Assembly (NCBI RefSeq): GCF_042675665.1
Contig: NZ_JBHTJI010000001.1
Span: 496,001-560,000 of the forward strand
Origin: Mariniflexile jejuense
GTDB lineage: Bacteria > Bacteroidota > Bacteroidia > Flavobacteriales > Flavobacteriaceae
Reading direction: 5' to 3'
Length of the DNA: 64,000 nt
Numbering within the stretch: the first letter of the stretch is position 1; every line of letters starts with the position of its first letter. Positions 16,302-23,971 of this stretch are shown here, one piece after another. The translations under genes were made by a program, and so were the position numbers. The notes beneath the pieces are model-generated. The model made no database searches and was not told the origin of the DNA. It saw nothing but the letters and a program-made list of their open reading frames with translations.

Positions 16302-17147
16302 TTAAAAGTATCCTATAAATTCTTTTGGACTCAATTCTGGCAATACATATTCTGTTTGCAAAACCGATTTACGCTCATTTCCAATATCCATTAAATACTC
16401 AATTATGGCATTTCTTGTTTTCTTGAAATTTGGGTTATCGTTAAGTTCCGTTTTATCTCGTGGACGGTCAATATCAATTTTAAACTCCGGACCTAAAGTT
16501 GCATTTGGCCCAGGACGTAGTGGAATAATACGGTCTGCCATATAAATACCCTCATCAACATCATTTGTAATTAACAATGCTGTTCGTTTATCTTTTCCCC
16601 AAATGTTTAAAATTTCATCTTGTAAATTACCTCTTGTTAAAGCATCTAAAGCACCTAGCGGTTCATCCATAATAATCATTTCAGGTTTCATTGCTAAAGC
16701 TCTAGCAACCGCAACACGTTGGCGCATACCACCCGATAATTCTTTTGGACGTTTGTTTATGGCATGAGTTAAGCTTACCATTTCCACATATTCAGCAACC
16801 ATTTGGTGTAAAACAGCTTTCTTTTCTTTTGGAAATGCCTCTTTAACAGCCATAAATATATTTTGCTCAACGGTTAGCCAAGGCAACAAGGAATAGTTTT
16901 GAAAAATTACACCACGTTCATGACTCGTATCAACCACAGGTTCGCCTTTAAACAAAACCTCACCACTAGTTGGTTGCAATAAGCCGTTAATTAAGTTTAC
17001 CAAAGTAGTTTTCCCACTTCCAGTAAAACCAACAATAGCAACAAACTCACCTTCTTCAATCGATAAATTGATGTTAGAAAGCACTTCGGTAGCATGCTCG
17101 CCTTGTCCATACGTTTTGTATACATTATTTAATTCTAAGTATGCCAT
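16302..17147 (-). CDS. Nitrate-type ABC transporter ATP-binding protein (NrtC ATPase-like)
   Basis: This second ATPase of 281 aa has Walker A GFTGSGKTT, signature LSGGMRQRVA and Walker B MIIMDEPLG. The H-loop position reads LLITNDVDEG: the usual histidine of ITHD is replaced by asparagine, as in NrtC proteins. The C-terminal NrtA-like regulatory domain of cyanobacterial NrtC is absent; the chain ends soon after the ATPase domain. With the histidine lost here and retained in NrtD, the pair may have only one fully competent ATP site. Confidence 0.85.
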   Translation of the reverse strand: MAYLELNNVYKTYGQGEHATEVLSNINLSIEEGEFVAIVGFTGSGKTTLVNLINGLLQPTSGEVLFKGEPVVDTSHERGVIFQNYSLLPWLTVEQNIFMAVKEAFPKEKKAVLHQMVAEYVEMVSLTHAINKRPKELSGGMRQRVAVARALAMKPEMIIMDEPLGALDALTRGNLQDEILNIWGKDKRTALLITNDVDEGIYMADRIIPLRPGPNATLGPEFKIDIDRPRDKTELNDNPNFKKTRNAIIEYLMDIGNERKSVLQTEYVLPELSPKEFIGYF

Positions 17148-17234
17148 TTTTCTATGTTTATTTGTTGATTCGGTTATTTGTTGAATTGTTATTTACACCT
17201 AAATGATTAAACAATTCAATAGTTAAACATTTAT

Positions 17235-18341
17235 TTATATTCCATCATTCTTATTAAAAGAAATCATGTTTTGAATAGTTAGCATTATTCTGTCTAACAA
17301 AAATCCAATACCACCTATTACAAACATGGCAACAATTATTTTCGAGTTAGAATCTATCGCACCATTCTGGAATTCTTCCCAAACAAACGAGCCTAAACCT
17401 GGGCTTTGTGCTAATAATTCAATAGCTATAAGTACCATCCACGACACTGAAAGTGTAATACGCAACCCTGTAAAAATTAATGGTAATGCCGATGGTAAAA
17501 TCACTTTAAATATTTTTTGAAACGTACCTAGCTTCAATACTTTAGCAACGTTTATATAATCTTTATCTACCGATGAAACACCCATGGCAGTATTTACCAA
17601 TGTTGCCCACATAGAGCACAAACCAACACTTATAAATGAAATGATAAATGCACTATCTGACTCGGAGTTTTTAGTTAAGGTTTTTACAATCATAAAAACC
17701 AATAACAACCAAACTACTGGCGACACAGGTTTGAAAATTTGAATTAACCAGTTTACCGAACTTCTTAAGGTTTTACTTAACCCTATAACAATTCCAATAG
17801 GCACCGCTATTAAAAGCGCCAAAAAGAAGCCTGCAAAAACAGTTTTTATACTTGTAAATATTTGATCTACAAACGATGGACGACCTGTATAAACAATTGG
17901 TTCTTTACCTTGTGCTTCGCGCTTTGCATTCAAAACTGCTGTTTTTTCAATAAAAGCTTGTTTATCAGCTCTAATTGTATAGTGGTCGTTTAGCAAGGTT
18001 TTATAAGATTCCCAAACCTGAGCAGGAGATGGTAATGTATTAGGTTGGCATTTAATTGCGCCAGATGCAATACATGCTCGCATAGCATCGGCTGCCTCCT
18101 GCCCTTGTTCGGTTAACGCCTTTTCAATTTTATAATCGGCTTCAATATTGTATAACGATTTAGCTCCCATGTGCCATAATCCTATAAATAAGAGTATGGA
18201 AGCAAGTGGCACTATAGTTTTTCTTAAGAAGTTTCTAAAATCTTCTTTTTCTATCTTCCCTGTAAATATCGATTTTAATGTTCCTAAAAACCCAAACTCC
18301 ATAAACTTGGTTAGTTTTTCTATTGCTATGCTCTGCTTCAT
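17235..18341 (-). CDS. nrtB: Nitrate-type ABC transporter permease (NrtB-like)
   Basis: This 368-aa inner membrane permease has about six membrane segments and the EAA-type cytoplasmic loop (INVAKVLKLGTFQKIFKVILPSALP), placing it in the NrtB/SsuC/TauC group. After the first membrane helix there is an unusually long soluble stretch of roughly 100 residues, including RACIASGAIKCQP, whose two cysteines could form a disulfide outside the cytoplasm. It lies between the lipoprotein gene (25 bases upstream) and the two ATPases. Confidence 0.9.
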   Translation of the reverse strand: MKQSIAIEKLTKFMEFGFLGTLKSIFTGKIEKEDFRNFLRKTIVPLASILLFIGLWHMGAKSLYNIEADYKIEKALTEQGQEAADAMRACIASGAIKCQPNTLPSPAQVWESYKTLLNDHYTIRADKQAFIEKTAVLNAKREAQGKEPIVYTGRPSFVDQIFTSIKTVFAGFFLALLIAVPIGIVIGLSKTLRSSVNWLIQIFKPVSPVVWLLLVFMIVKTLTKNSESDSAFIISFISVGLCSMWATLVNTAMGVSSVDKDYINVAKVLKLGTFQKIFKVILPSALPLIFTGLRITLSVSWMVLIAIELLAQSPGLGSFVWEEFQNGAIDSNSKIIVAMFVIGGIGFLLDRIMLTIQNMISFNKNDGI

Positions 18342-18365
18342 GTTTACTAAATGTTTTGTAAATTA

Positions 18366-19745
18366 TTACTTGTCTTTATTTCCTATAGCGAAACTATTAA
18401 TGTAACCTATTGGATCTTTGGCATCGTATTTAGTGCCGTCAATAAAATCGGTTGTTGCTGGCTTATAACCATCTGTTTTAGGAATATCGCTTGCTGGAAT
18501 TTTTCCTTCTTCAACCAATAATGCTGCTGCTTTATTCCAAATATCTGGTCTGTAAATTTTCTTAATGGTTTCTTCATACCAACCTTTAGCTTTAGCATCA
18601 GGAATTTGTCCCCATCTACGCATTTGCGTTAAGAACCAAATACCATCAGAATAGAAAGGATAAGTAGCATTGTATTTGTAGAATACGTTAAAGTCTGGCA
18701 TGTCACGTTTATCACCTTTTTCAAATTCAAAGGTTCCTGTCATAGAATTTGCTAAAACAACTTCATCTGCACCAACATATTGAGGCATTGATAGTATTTT
18801 TACAGCTTCAGCTCTATTACTTGGTTCATCTAACCATTTACCAGCACGAATTAATGCTTTTGTTACTGCAATAGCTGTGTTAGGGTTTTCTTCAACAAAC
18901 TTTTTAGTCATTACAAATACTTTTTCTGGGTTGTTTTTCCAGATATCGTAGTTTGTTACAACTGGTACACCTATACCTTTAAATACTGCTTGTTGGTTCC
19001 ATGGTTCGCCTACGCAATAACCATAAATTGTACCTGCCTCAAGTGTTGCTGGCATTTGTGGTGGTGGCGTAACAGAAAGTAATACATCGGCACCTATTTG
19101 CCCTTGTACATTATCTGCAGTGTACATACCTGGGTTAATTCCCGCAGCTGCTAACCAATATCTAATTTCATAGTTATGTGTTGATACTGGAAACACCATA
19201 CCCATTTTAAAGGCATTACCTTTATTTTTGTATTCTGTAATTACAGGCTTTAAAGCATCTGCTTTTATTGGATGAACAGGTTTTCCATCAGCACCTTTAG
19301 GCACATTAGGTTTCATTTTTGCCCAAACATCATTTGATACTGTAATACCATTTCCATTTAAATCCATTGAGTAAGCAGTTACTAGTTCTGCTTGTCTACC
19401 AAAACCAGCACCTGCTGCAATTGGTTGTCCTGCTAGCATGTGTGAACCATCTAACTGACCATCAATAACACGATCTAAAACGTTTTTCCAGTTTGATTGT
19501 GCTTCTACAGTTACAAACAAACCTTCATCTTCAAAAAAACCTTTTTCTTTTGCAATAGCTAAAGGTGCCATGTCTGTTAATTTGATAAAACCAAAAGTTA
19601 ATTGTGGTTTTTCAATCTCTAATGTTTTAGAAGCTGTTGCTTCAACTTCAGTAGTTCCATCTTTTTTCTTTTCTTTTCCGCAACTAGCAAGAAGTAGTAA
19701 AGAAACCGATAAGATGCATGTTGTTTTTGTAATTAGTGCTTTCAT
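18366..19745 (-). CDS. nrtA: Nitrate-binding lipoprotein of ABC transporter (NrtA-like)
   Basis: The 459-aa protein opens with a signal peptide and lipobox LLLLASC near residue 22, then the NrtA/CmpA-type substrate-binding fold: FIKLTDMAPLAIAKEKGFF, HMLAGQPIAAGAG, MVFPVSTHNYEIRYWLAAAGINPG and YCVGEPWNQQAV. CmpA (bicarbonate) is the close alternative; the neighbouring Moco genes and the shared operators with narK favour nitrate. It is the first gene of the nrtABCD-porin operon. A TTG-N20-TATATTTG promoter and two copies of the dyad TAMGTA-N4-TACKTA lie upstream. Confidence 0.9.
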   Translation of the reverse strand: MKALITKTTCILSVSLLLLASCGKEKKKDGTTEVEATASKTLEIEKPQLTFGFIKLTDMAPLAIAKEKGFFEDEGLFVTVEAQSNWKNVLDRVIDGQLDGSHMLAGQPIAAGAGFGRQAELVTAYSMDLNGNGITVSNDVWAKMKPNVPKGADGKPVHPIKADALKPVITEYKNKGNAFKMGMVFPVSTHNYEIRYWLAAAGINPGMYTADNVQGQIGADVLLSVTPPPQMPATLEAGTIYGYCVGEPWNQQAVFKGIGVPVVTNYDIWKNNPEKVFVMTKKFVEENPNTAIAVTKALIRAGKWLDEPSNRAEAVKILSMPQYVGADEVVLANSMTGTFEFEKGDKRDMPDFNVFYKYNATYPFYSDGIWFLTQMRRWGQIPDAKAKGWYEETIKKIYRPDIWNKAAALLVEEGKIPASDIPKTDGYKPATTDFIDGTKYDAKDPIGYINSFAIGNKDK

Positions 19746-19767
19746 ATGGATTAGTTTATAATTAATT

Positions 19768-19783
19768 TAAGTATTAATACTTA
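19768..19783. promoter_or_regulatory. Dyad operator TAMGTA-N4-TACKTA, site 1 (nrtA)
   Basis: TAAGTATTAATACTTA is a perfect 16-bp palindrome centred 30 bases before the nrtA start, just downstream of the predicted transcription start. The identical sequence occurs before the FNR-like gene. A dyad with four-base spacing is the geometry expected for a CRP/FNR-family dimer. Confidence 0.65.
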
Positions 19784-19792
19784 TTTTTTCAA

Positions 19793-19823
19793 CAAATATA
19801 TAAGTACATTAGATTTTAATCAA
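19793..19823 (-). promoter_or_regulatory. Promoter of the nrt operon
   Basis: Read on the minus strand, TTG (19823-19821), a 20-base spacer and TATATTTG (19800-19793) match the Bacteroidota -33/-7 consensus TTG...TAnnTTTG. Transcription would start near 19789, about 44 bases before the nrtA ATG. Confidence 0.6.
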
Positions 19824-19931
19824 TGATATTACACATGTAAAAACCTCTTTTTTCAACATTAAAAAACCTGTTAAAAAACATGAAAACTACATAAAAAGCT
19901 GAATTAGTGATATTTAAAAACCATAAAATAG

Positions 19932-19949
19932 ATACGTAAGCTTACGTAT
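19932..19949. promoter_or_regulatory. Dyad operator, site 2 (upstream of nrtA)
   Basis: ATACGTAAGCTTACGTAT is a perfect 18-bp palindrome and includes the form TACGTA-AGCT-TACGTA (19933-19948) of the shared motif. It lies about 195 bases upstream of the nrtA start and about 65 bases downstream of the convergent-facing end of the FNR-like gene region (stop at 20005). Confidence 0.6.
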
Positions 19950-20004
19950 TGAAATAAAAAAAATGAAGAAATATGAATAAAAATTAAGTAATTAAATAAA
20001 AAAA

Positions 20005-20763
20005 CTAGCTATCTAAGTAGAAGTTGTGTTCGCTAATTTCTTTTTTAAGTAAATCAATATTGGTAATACCAATTTTTTTGCCTTTTGCAGAAATCAATTT
20101 TTCTTTCTTTAAAGCTGAAAAAATACGTATTACCTGTTCTTCGGTAGTACCTGCGTAATCAGCATACTCTTTTCGGCTAAGTGTTATATCCAGAAATCCT
20201 TTTAATTCGCCAAATTTTCTGTTTATATATAATAAAGTATCTACAACACGTTCTCTAACGGTCATTTGAGAAATTGATTTCACTTTCGATTCGCTACGGT
20301 TTAATTCATTGGCATAAAAAAGCATCATATTATAAGTAAACTCAGGATTTTTACGCAGTGTGTCTTGTAAAATATCTTTAGAAAAATAGCATAGTACGGT
20401 ATCTTCTAATGCTACAGCACCAATTGAATAATACTCCTCAGTACCAAACCCACGATGTCCAATTATTTCACCATCCTTGGCAAAACGGACAATTTGCTCA
20501 CGTCCATTTATTCCTGTTCTAAAAACTTTTACTTTTCCTTTAAGAATAAAGAACAAGCCATTAACTGGCGCACCTTCTATAATGAATTGTTGCCCTTTTT
20601 TGCAACGGATATCATTTTTTTCCTTAACTAAATCTGAATCAGATAAACCTAACAATCCTTTTTTTATAATACAATTCTGGTTAAGGCATGCGTCACAAGT
20701 AATACCAGATCGTGTTCTTGCACTAAGTTTTGTTTTGTTAGTATTAAGTACTTGTGTTTCCAT
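20005..20763 (-). CDS. FNR-like Crp-family transcription regulator with candidate Fe-S cysteines
   Basis: A cyclic-nucleotide-binding-type beta-roll (about 45-150) and dimer helix are followed by a C-terminal winged HTH (LSRKEYADYAGTTEEQVIRIFSAL). N-terminal cysteines C23, C26 and C31, plus C125 in DTVLCYFSKD, fall where E. coli FNR has C20, C23, C29 and C122, so an oxygen- or NO-labile [4Fe-4S] cluster is plausible. In the recognition helix the E and R of the FNR E-xx-S-R motif are kept while S becomes I, suggesting a changed operator. It lies between the nrt operon and the divergent Moco operon and has the shared dyad in its own promoter. Confidence 0.88.
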   Translation of the reverse strand: METQVLNTNKTKLSARTRSGITCDACLNQNCIIKKGLLGLSDSDLVKEKNDIRCKKGQQFIIEGAPVNGLFFILKGKVKVFRTGINGREQIVRFAKDGEIIGHRGFGTEEYYSIGAVALEDTVLCYFSKDILQDTLRKNPEFTYNMMLFYANELNRSESKVKSISQMTVRERVVDTLLYINRKFGELKGFLDITLSRKEYADYAGTTEEQVIRIFSALKKEKLISAKGKKIGITNIDLLKKEISEHNFYLDS

Positions 20764-20792
20764 TAAAGGTATTAAAATATGCTTTAGTTTTA

Positions 20793-20800
20793 CAAATATA
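20793..20800 (-). promoter_or_regulatory. -7 box of the FNR-like gene
   Basis: On the minus strand this reads TATATTTG, matching TAnnTTTG, 30 bases before the ATG. There is no TTG at the -33 position. The dyad at 20799-20814 overlaps its first two bases. Confidence 0.5.
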
Positions 20801-20814
20801 AGTATTAATACTTA
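20799..20814. promoter_or_regulatory. Dyad operator, site 3 (FNR-like gene promoter)
   Basis: TAAGTATTAATACTTA is identical to site 1. It overlaps the -7 box by two bases, exactly as site 4 does before narK. Direct control, probably autoregulation, is inferred. Confidence 0.65.
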
Positions 20815-20824
20815 ATTAAGACTA

Positions 20825-20872
20825 AAAAATACGTATTTTTATATATACATATCTAACAATTCGTTATATTTG
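20825..20872 (+). promoter_or_regulatory. Candidate promoter and palindrome of the Moco operon
   Basis: TATATTTG (20865-20872) lies 23 bases before the moeA ATG and fits the -7 consensus. A perfect palindrome AAAAATACGTATTTTT (20825-20840) is centred about 43 bases upstream of the expected start, near the class II activator position, and contains a TACGTA half-site. No TTG at -33. Confidence 0.45.
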
Positions 20873-20895
20873 CTAAAACATAACGATATTTTTAA

Positions 20896-22074
20896 ATGAT
20901 TTCCATAGAAGAAGCCATTATACTAGTAAAAAAAGAAACAAAACCGCTTTTAACAGAAACAACTAAGCCTGTTGAAAAAGCAGGCGGTTACAAACTTTTT
21001 AAAGCTGTATTATCACCTATTAACATGCCACCTTTTAGACAATCGGCTATGGATGGCTATGCACTTCATTTACATGACTCTTTAGTTTATAATTTGATTG
21101 ACGAAATTAAAGCAGGTGATAATAAGCAACTTACTCTAAAAAAAGGTGATGCTGTCAGAATTTTTACTGGCGCAGCAGTTCCAAATACTGCCGATGCTGT
21201 TATAATGCAAGAAAAAGTTGAAGTAAACGGAAATATAATAACGCTTCAAAATAAAATAAATAAAAACACCAACATTCGTCCTGAAGGCGAACAAGTTAAA
21301 AAAGGTGAATTGGCTTTAGCAAAAGGAACAAAATTAACGCCCGCAGCCATTGGGTATTTAAGTTCATTGGGTATTAAAAACGTTTCGGTTTTTAAAAAAC
21401 CTTCTATAGCTATTGTAACAACAGGAAATGAATTGGTTAAAGCAGAAACTGAATTAGAATACGGTCAAATATATGAGAGCAACTCAAAAATGCTTTTAAG
21501 TGCGCTTTACAGTTTGAAGTTTTACGATGTTTCTATTCATAAAATTGAAGATGATTATATTGAAACCGTTTCAAAACTAAACAACGTCATCAATTCTACC
21601 GATTTGGTGCTTATTTCTGGAGGAATTTCTGTTGGCGATTACGATTTTGTTGGAAAAGCACTAACTGAACTGAAGGTTAAAGAGCATTTTTATAAAGTGA
21701 AACAAAAACCAGGAAAACCCTTATTTTTTGGCACAAAAAACAATACCCATGTTTTTGCTTTACCAGGAAATCCTGCAGCTGCCCTAACCTGCTTTTACAT
21801 GTATGTTTACATTGCTTTACAAAAACTAATGGATAATACTGTTTTTGAATTACCAAAAACAAAAGCAACTTCCTCATCAAAATTCATTAAATCTGGCGAC
21901 AGACCACAATTTTTAAAAGCCATATATGATAATGGTAATGTGCAAATATTAGAAGGACAAAGTTCTGCAATGCAACAAACCTTTGCTGTAGCCAACGCCT
22001 TTATTTTTATGGACGAAACACAATCAAATATTGAAATTGGCGATTTGGTAGATACTATATTATTGCCCGTTTAA
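20896..22074 (+). CDS. moeA: Molybdopterin molybdotransferase MoeA
   Basis: This 392-aa enzyme inserts molybdate into adenylylated molybdopterin. Family segments include PPFRQSAMDGYA, VRIFTGAAVPNTADAVIMQE, the MoCF_biosynth-type IAIVTTGNELV and LISGGISVGDYDF, and KPLFFGTKNNTHVFALPGNPAAA. The C-terminal domain IV is present. It opens a ten-gene plus-strand run for cofactor synthesis; the next gene starts 10 bases on. Expression probably responds to nitrate control because of the neighbouring FNR-like gene and palindrome. Confidence 0.95.
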   Translation: MISIEEAIILVKKETKPLLTETTKPVEKAGGYKLFKAVLSPINMPPFRQSAMDGYALHLHDSLVYNLIDEIKAGDNKQLTLKKGDAVRIFTGAAVPNTADAVIMQEKVEVNGNIITLQNKINKNTNIRPEGEQVKKGELALAKGTKLTPAAIGYLSSLGIKNVSVFKKPSIAIVTTGNELVKAETELEYGQIYESNSKMLLSALYSLKFYDVSIHKIEDDYIETVSKLNNVINSTDLVLISGGISVGDYDFVGKALTELKVKEHFYKVKQKPGKPLFFGTKNNTHVFALPGNPAAALTCFYMYVYIALQKLMDNTVFELPKTKATSSSKFIKSGDRPQFLKAIYDNGNVQILEGQSSAMQQTFAVANAFIFMDETQSNIEIGDLVDTILLPV

Positions 22075-22084
22075 TTCTGTAACT

Positions 22085-22423
22085 ATGAACTATAAAATTA
22101 AAAGCCGAATTTGGATTGAATACAATAACCATGTACTTCTTGGTGAAGGCAGAGTGCATTTACTGAAAGCGATTGATGAAATGGGTTCGCTATCAAAAGC
22201 AGCAAAATCATTAAATATTTCATATAAAAAAGCGTGGGATTTGATTGATTCGGTTAACAAATCTGCCAAAAACCCTGTTACAATTAATAGTATTGGTGGT
22301 AAAGGTGGCGGAGGTGCAGAATTGACCGATTATGGTAAATTACTAATTAAATCCTTTGATGAAATAAACCAAAATTGCTGGGATTTTTTAGATGAACAAT
22401 TAAACAAATTAGCCGATTTATAA
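22085..22423 (+). CDS. ModE-like winged-helix DNA-binding protein
   Basis: Only the N-terminal LysR-type HTH domain of ModE is present (112 aa): KSRIWIEYNNHVLLGEGRVHLLKAID, then GSLSKAAKSLNISYKKAWDLID, and the glycine-rich wing GGKGGGGAELTDYG. The molybdate-binding MOP domains of full ModE (about 260 aa) are missing, so it cannot sense molybdate by that route unless another protein supplies it. A role as a repressor or sensor partner for the Moco operon is inferred. It is 10 bases after moeA and one base before the TauE/SafE gene. Confidence 0.85.
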   Translation: MNYKIKSRIWIEYNNHVLLGEGRVHLLKAIDEMGSLSKAAKSLNISYKKAWDLIDSVNKSAKNPVTINSIGGKGGGGAELTDYGKLLIKSFDEINQNCWDFLDEQLNKLADL

Positions 22424-22424
22424 T

Positions 22425-23165
22425 ATGCTTCAAACCGAAAATATATATCTCTTTTTACTAATTTTACCCGTAGTTGCCTTTCTATATGCAAGTGTTGGTC
22501 ATGGTGGCGCAAGTGGTTATTTAGCATTAATGGCATTATTTTCATTTGCACCAGAAAAAATGAAACCCACTGCCTTATTGCTTAATTTGTTTGTTGCGGG
22601 CATTTCATTTTACTATTATTATAAAGAAGGTTATTTTAATAAAAAGCTATTTCTATCATTTGCAATCGCATCCATTCCACTCGCTTTTTTTGGTGGAACC
22701 ATTGAAGTTGATGCTTCTATCTACAAAAAAATACTAGCCATTCTATTAATGTTTGCCATTTTAAAAATGCTAAATGTTTTTGGAAAAGAACCTAAAAACA
22801 TAAAAAAGGTTACACTTTGGCAAGGTCTTGCAATTGGTGGTATTATTGGGTTCTTTTCAGGACTTATTGGTATTGGTGGCGGTATTATTTTAACACCCAT
22901 TATTTTAATGTTGCATTGGGGAAACATGAAGGAAGCTGCAGCGGTTTCAGCATTATTTATTTGGGTAAATTCTGCTGCAGGACTTGTTGGTCAATTTAGT
23001 AACGGCATCACTCTAGAAATTGATACATTTATTTTAGTAGCCGTTGCGCTAATTGGCGGTATTTTAGGTGGTTACTTCGGAAGTAAAAAAATTAATAATA
23101 CCAATTTACAATACATTTTAGCCTTTGTATTGGCAATTGCATGTTTCAAATTATTTTTCACTTAA
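22425..23165 (+). CDS. TauE/SafE family anion exporter
   Basis: This 246-aa integral membrane protein has about seven to eight hydrophobic helices and the two family repeats: YASVGHGGASGYLALMALF and GFFSGLIGIGGGIILTPIIL. The family moves sulfite, sulfoacetate and other anions. Here it is embedded in the Moco operon, between a ModE-like gene and mobA, so transport of a sulfur compound or an oxyanion linked to cofactor synthesis is a reasonable inference. No molybdate ABC transporter is in the window. The next start codon (mobA) follows one base after the stop. Confidence 0.88.
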   Translation: MLQTENIYLFLLILPVVAFLYASVGHGGASGYLALMALFSFAPEKMKPTALLLNLFVAGISFYYYYKEGYFNKKLFLSFAIASIPLAFFGGTIEVDASIYKKILAILLMFAILKMLNVFGKEPKNIKKVTLWQGLAIGGIIGFFSGLIGIGGGIILTPIILMLHWGNMKEAAAVSALFIWVNSAAGLVGQFSNGITLEIDTFILVAVALIGGILGGYFGSKKINNTNLQYILAFVLAIACFKLFFT

Positions 23166-23166
23166 T

Positions 23167-23739
23167 ATGATGAACAAAAAAAACATAACAGGTATTATTC
23201 TTTCTGGCGGAAAAAGTAGCCGCATGGGAACAGATAAAGGCTTTTTATTATTTGAAAACAAACCATTTATTCAACATAGTATTAATGCTTTAAAGCCGTT
23301 AGTTTCTGAAATTATTATTGTTTCAAACAACGCCAATTATGATGTTTTTAAACTAAAACGGGTTGAAGATAGTATTGAAAATGCTGGTCCAGTTGCTGGT
23401 ATTTATTCCGGTTTAAATGAATCAAAAACAGAATACAACATCATTTTAAGTTGTGATATTCCTTTAATTTCTTCTGAAATTTTAAAAAAATTAATAAATG
23501 CTATTGATGATGTTTCTGAAGTTATTCAAATTGAAAGTGACGGTAAAACAATGCCATTAATCGCATTATATAAGAAATCTTGTGAAGAAACTTTTTTGAA
23601 ATTATTAAAAAAAGGTGAACGCAAATTACAAGTTGTAGTAAATACATGCCAAGTAAAAAACGTGACGTTACATGAAGCCGATGCTTGCTTTATAAAAAAT
23701 ATTAACACAAAAAACGATTTAAAAGCTATTATAAAATGA
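23167..23739 (+). CDS. mobA: Molybdenum cofactor guanylyltransferase-like protein MobA
   Basis: The start region has GIILSGGKSSRMGTDKGFLLFE, the nucleotidyltransferase signature, followed by NAGPVAGIYSGL and a metal-binding LSCDIPLI. It attaches GMP to molybdopterin for bis-MGD enzymes such as the nitrate reductase at 53979. A longer frame opens at 23125 inside the previous gene, but the ATG at 23167 (or 23170) follows that gene's stop and directly precedes the conserved opening, so I use it. The length of about 190 aa fits. Its stop overlaps the start of moaD. Confidence 0.9.
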   Translation: MMNKKNITGIILSGGKSSRMGTDKGFLLFENKPFIQHSINALKPLVSEIIIVSNNANYDVFKLKRVEDSIENAGPVAGIYSGLNESKTEYNIILSCDIPLISSEILKKLINAIDDVSEVIQIESDGKTMPLIALYKKSCEETFLKLLKKGERKLQVVVNTCQVKNVTLHEADACFIKNINTKNDLKAIIK

Positions 23740-23969
23740 CAATTACAATAAAATATTTTGGACTTATAGCTGAAGTTACAAATTGCCAAGAAGAAGTAGT
23801 TGAATTTTCTAAAAACTCAATTGCTCAACTTTTAGAGTTTTTAAATTCAAAATACCCAATCTTAAAAACTAAAAATTTTCAAGTAGCTCAAAATCAAGTA
23901 TTGGTATCGTTTGAAGATGAAATAACAGGACAAGAAATAGCTTTATTGCCTCCTTTTGCTGGCGGATAA
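23736..23969 (+). CDS. moaD: Molybdopterin synthase sulfur carrier subunit MoaD
   Basis: This 77-aa beta-grasp protein has the essential C-terminal diglycine: the chain ends LPPFAGG. The thiocarboxylate formed there donates sulfur to molybdopterin through MoaE. The start overlaps the mobA stop (ATGA), so they are translationally coupled; the activating enzyme MoeB-like begins 3 bases after the stop. The short insert IVEFSKNSIAQLLEFLN is typical helix alpha-1. Confidence 0.93.
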   Translation: MTITIKYFGLIAEVTNCQEEVVEFSKNSIAQLLEFLNSKYPILKTKNFQVAQNQVLVSFEDEITGQEIALLPPFAGG

Positions 23970-23971
23970 TT

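Noticed and set aside
23125..23166. Extended N-terminus for MobA starting within the TauE/SafE gene
   Set aside because: The ATG at 23167 directly precedes the conserved nucleotidyltransferase opening and avoids a 41-base overlap.
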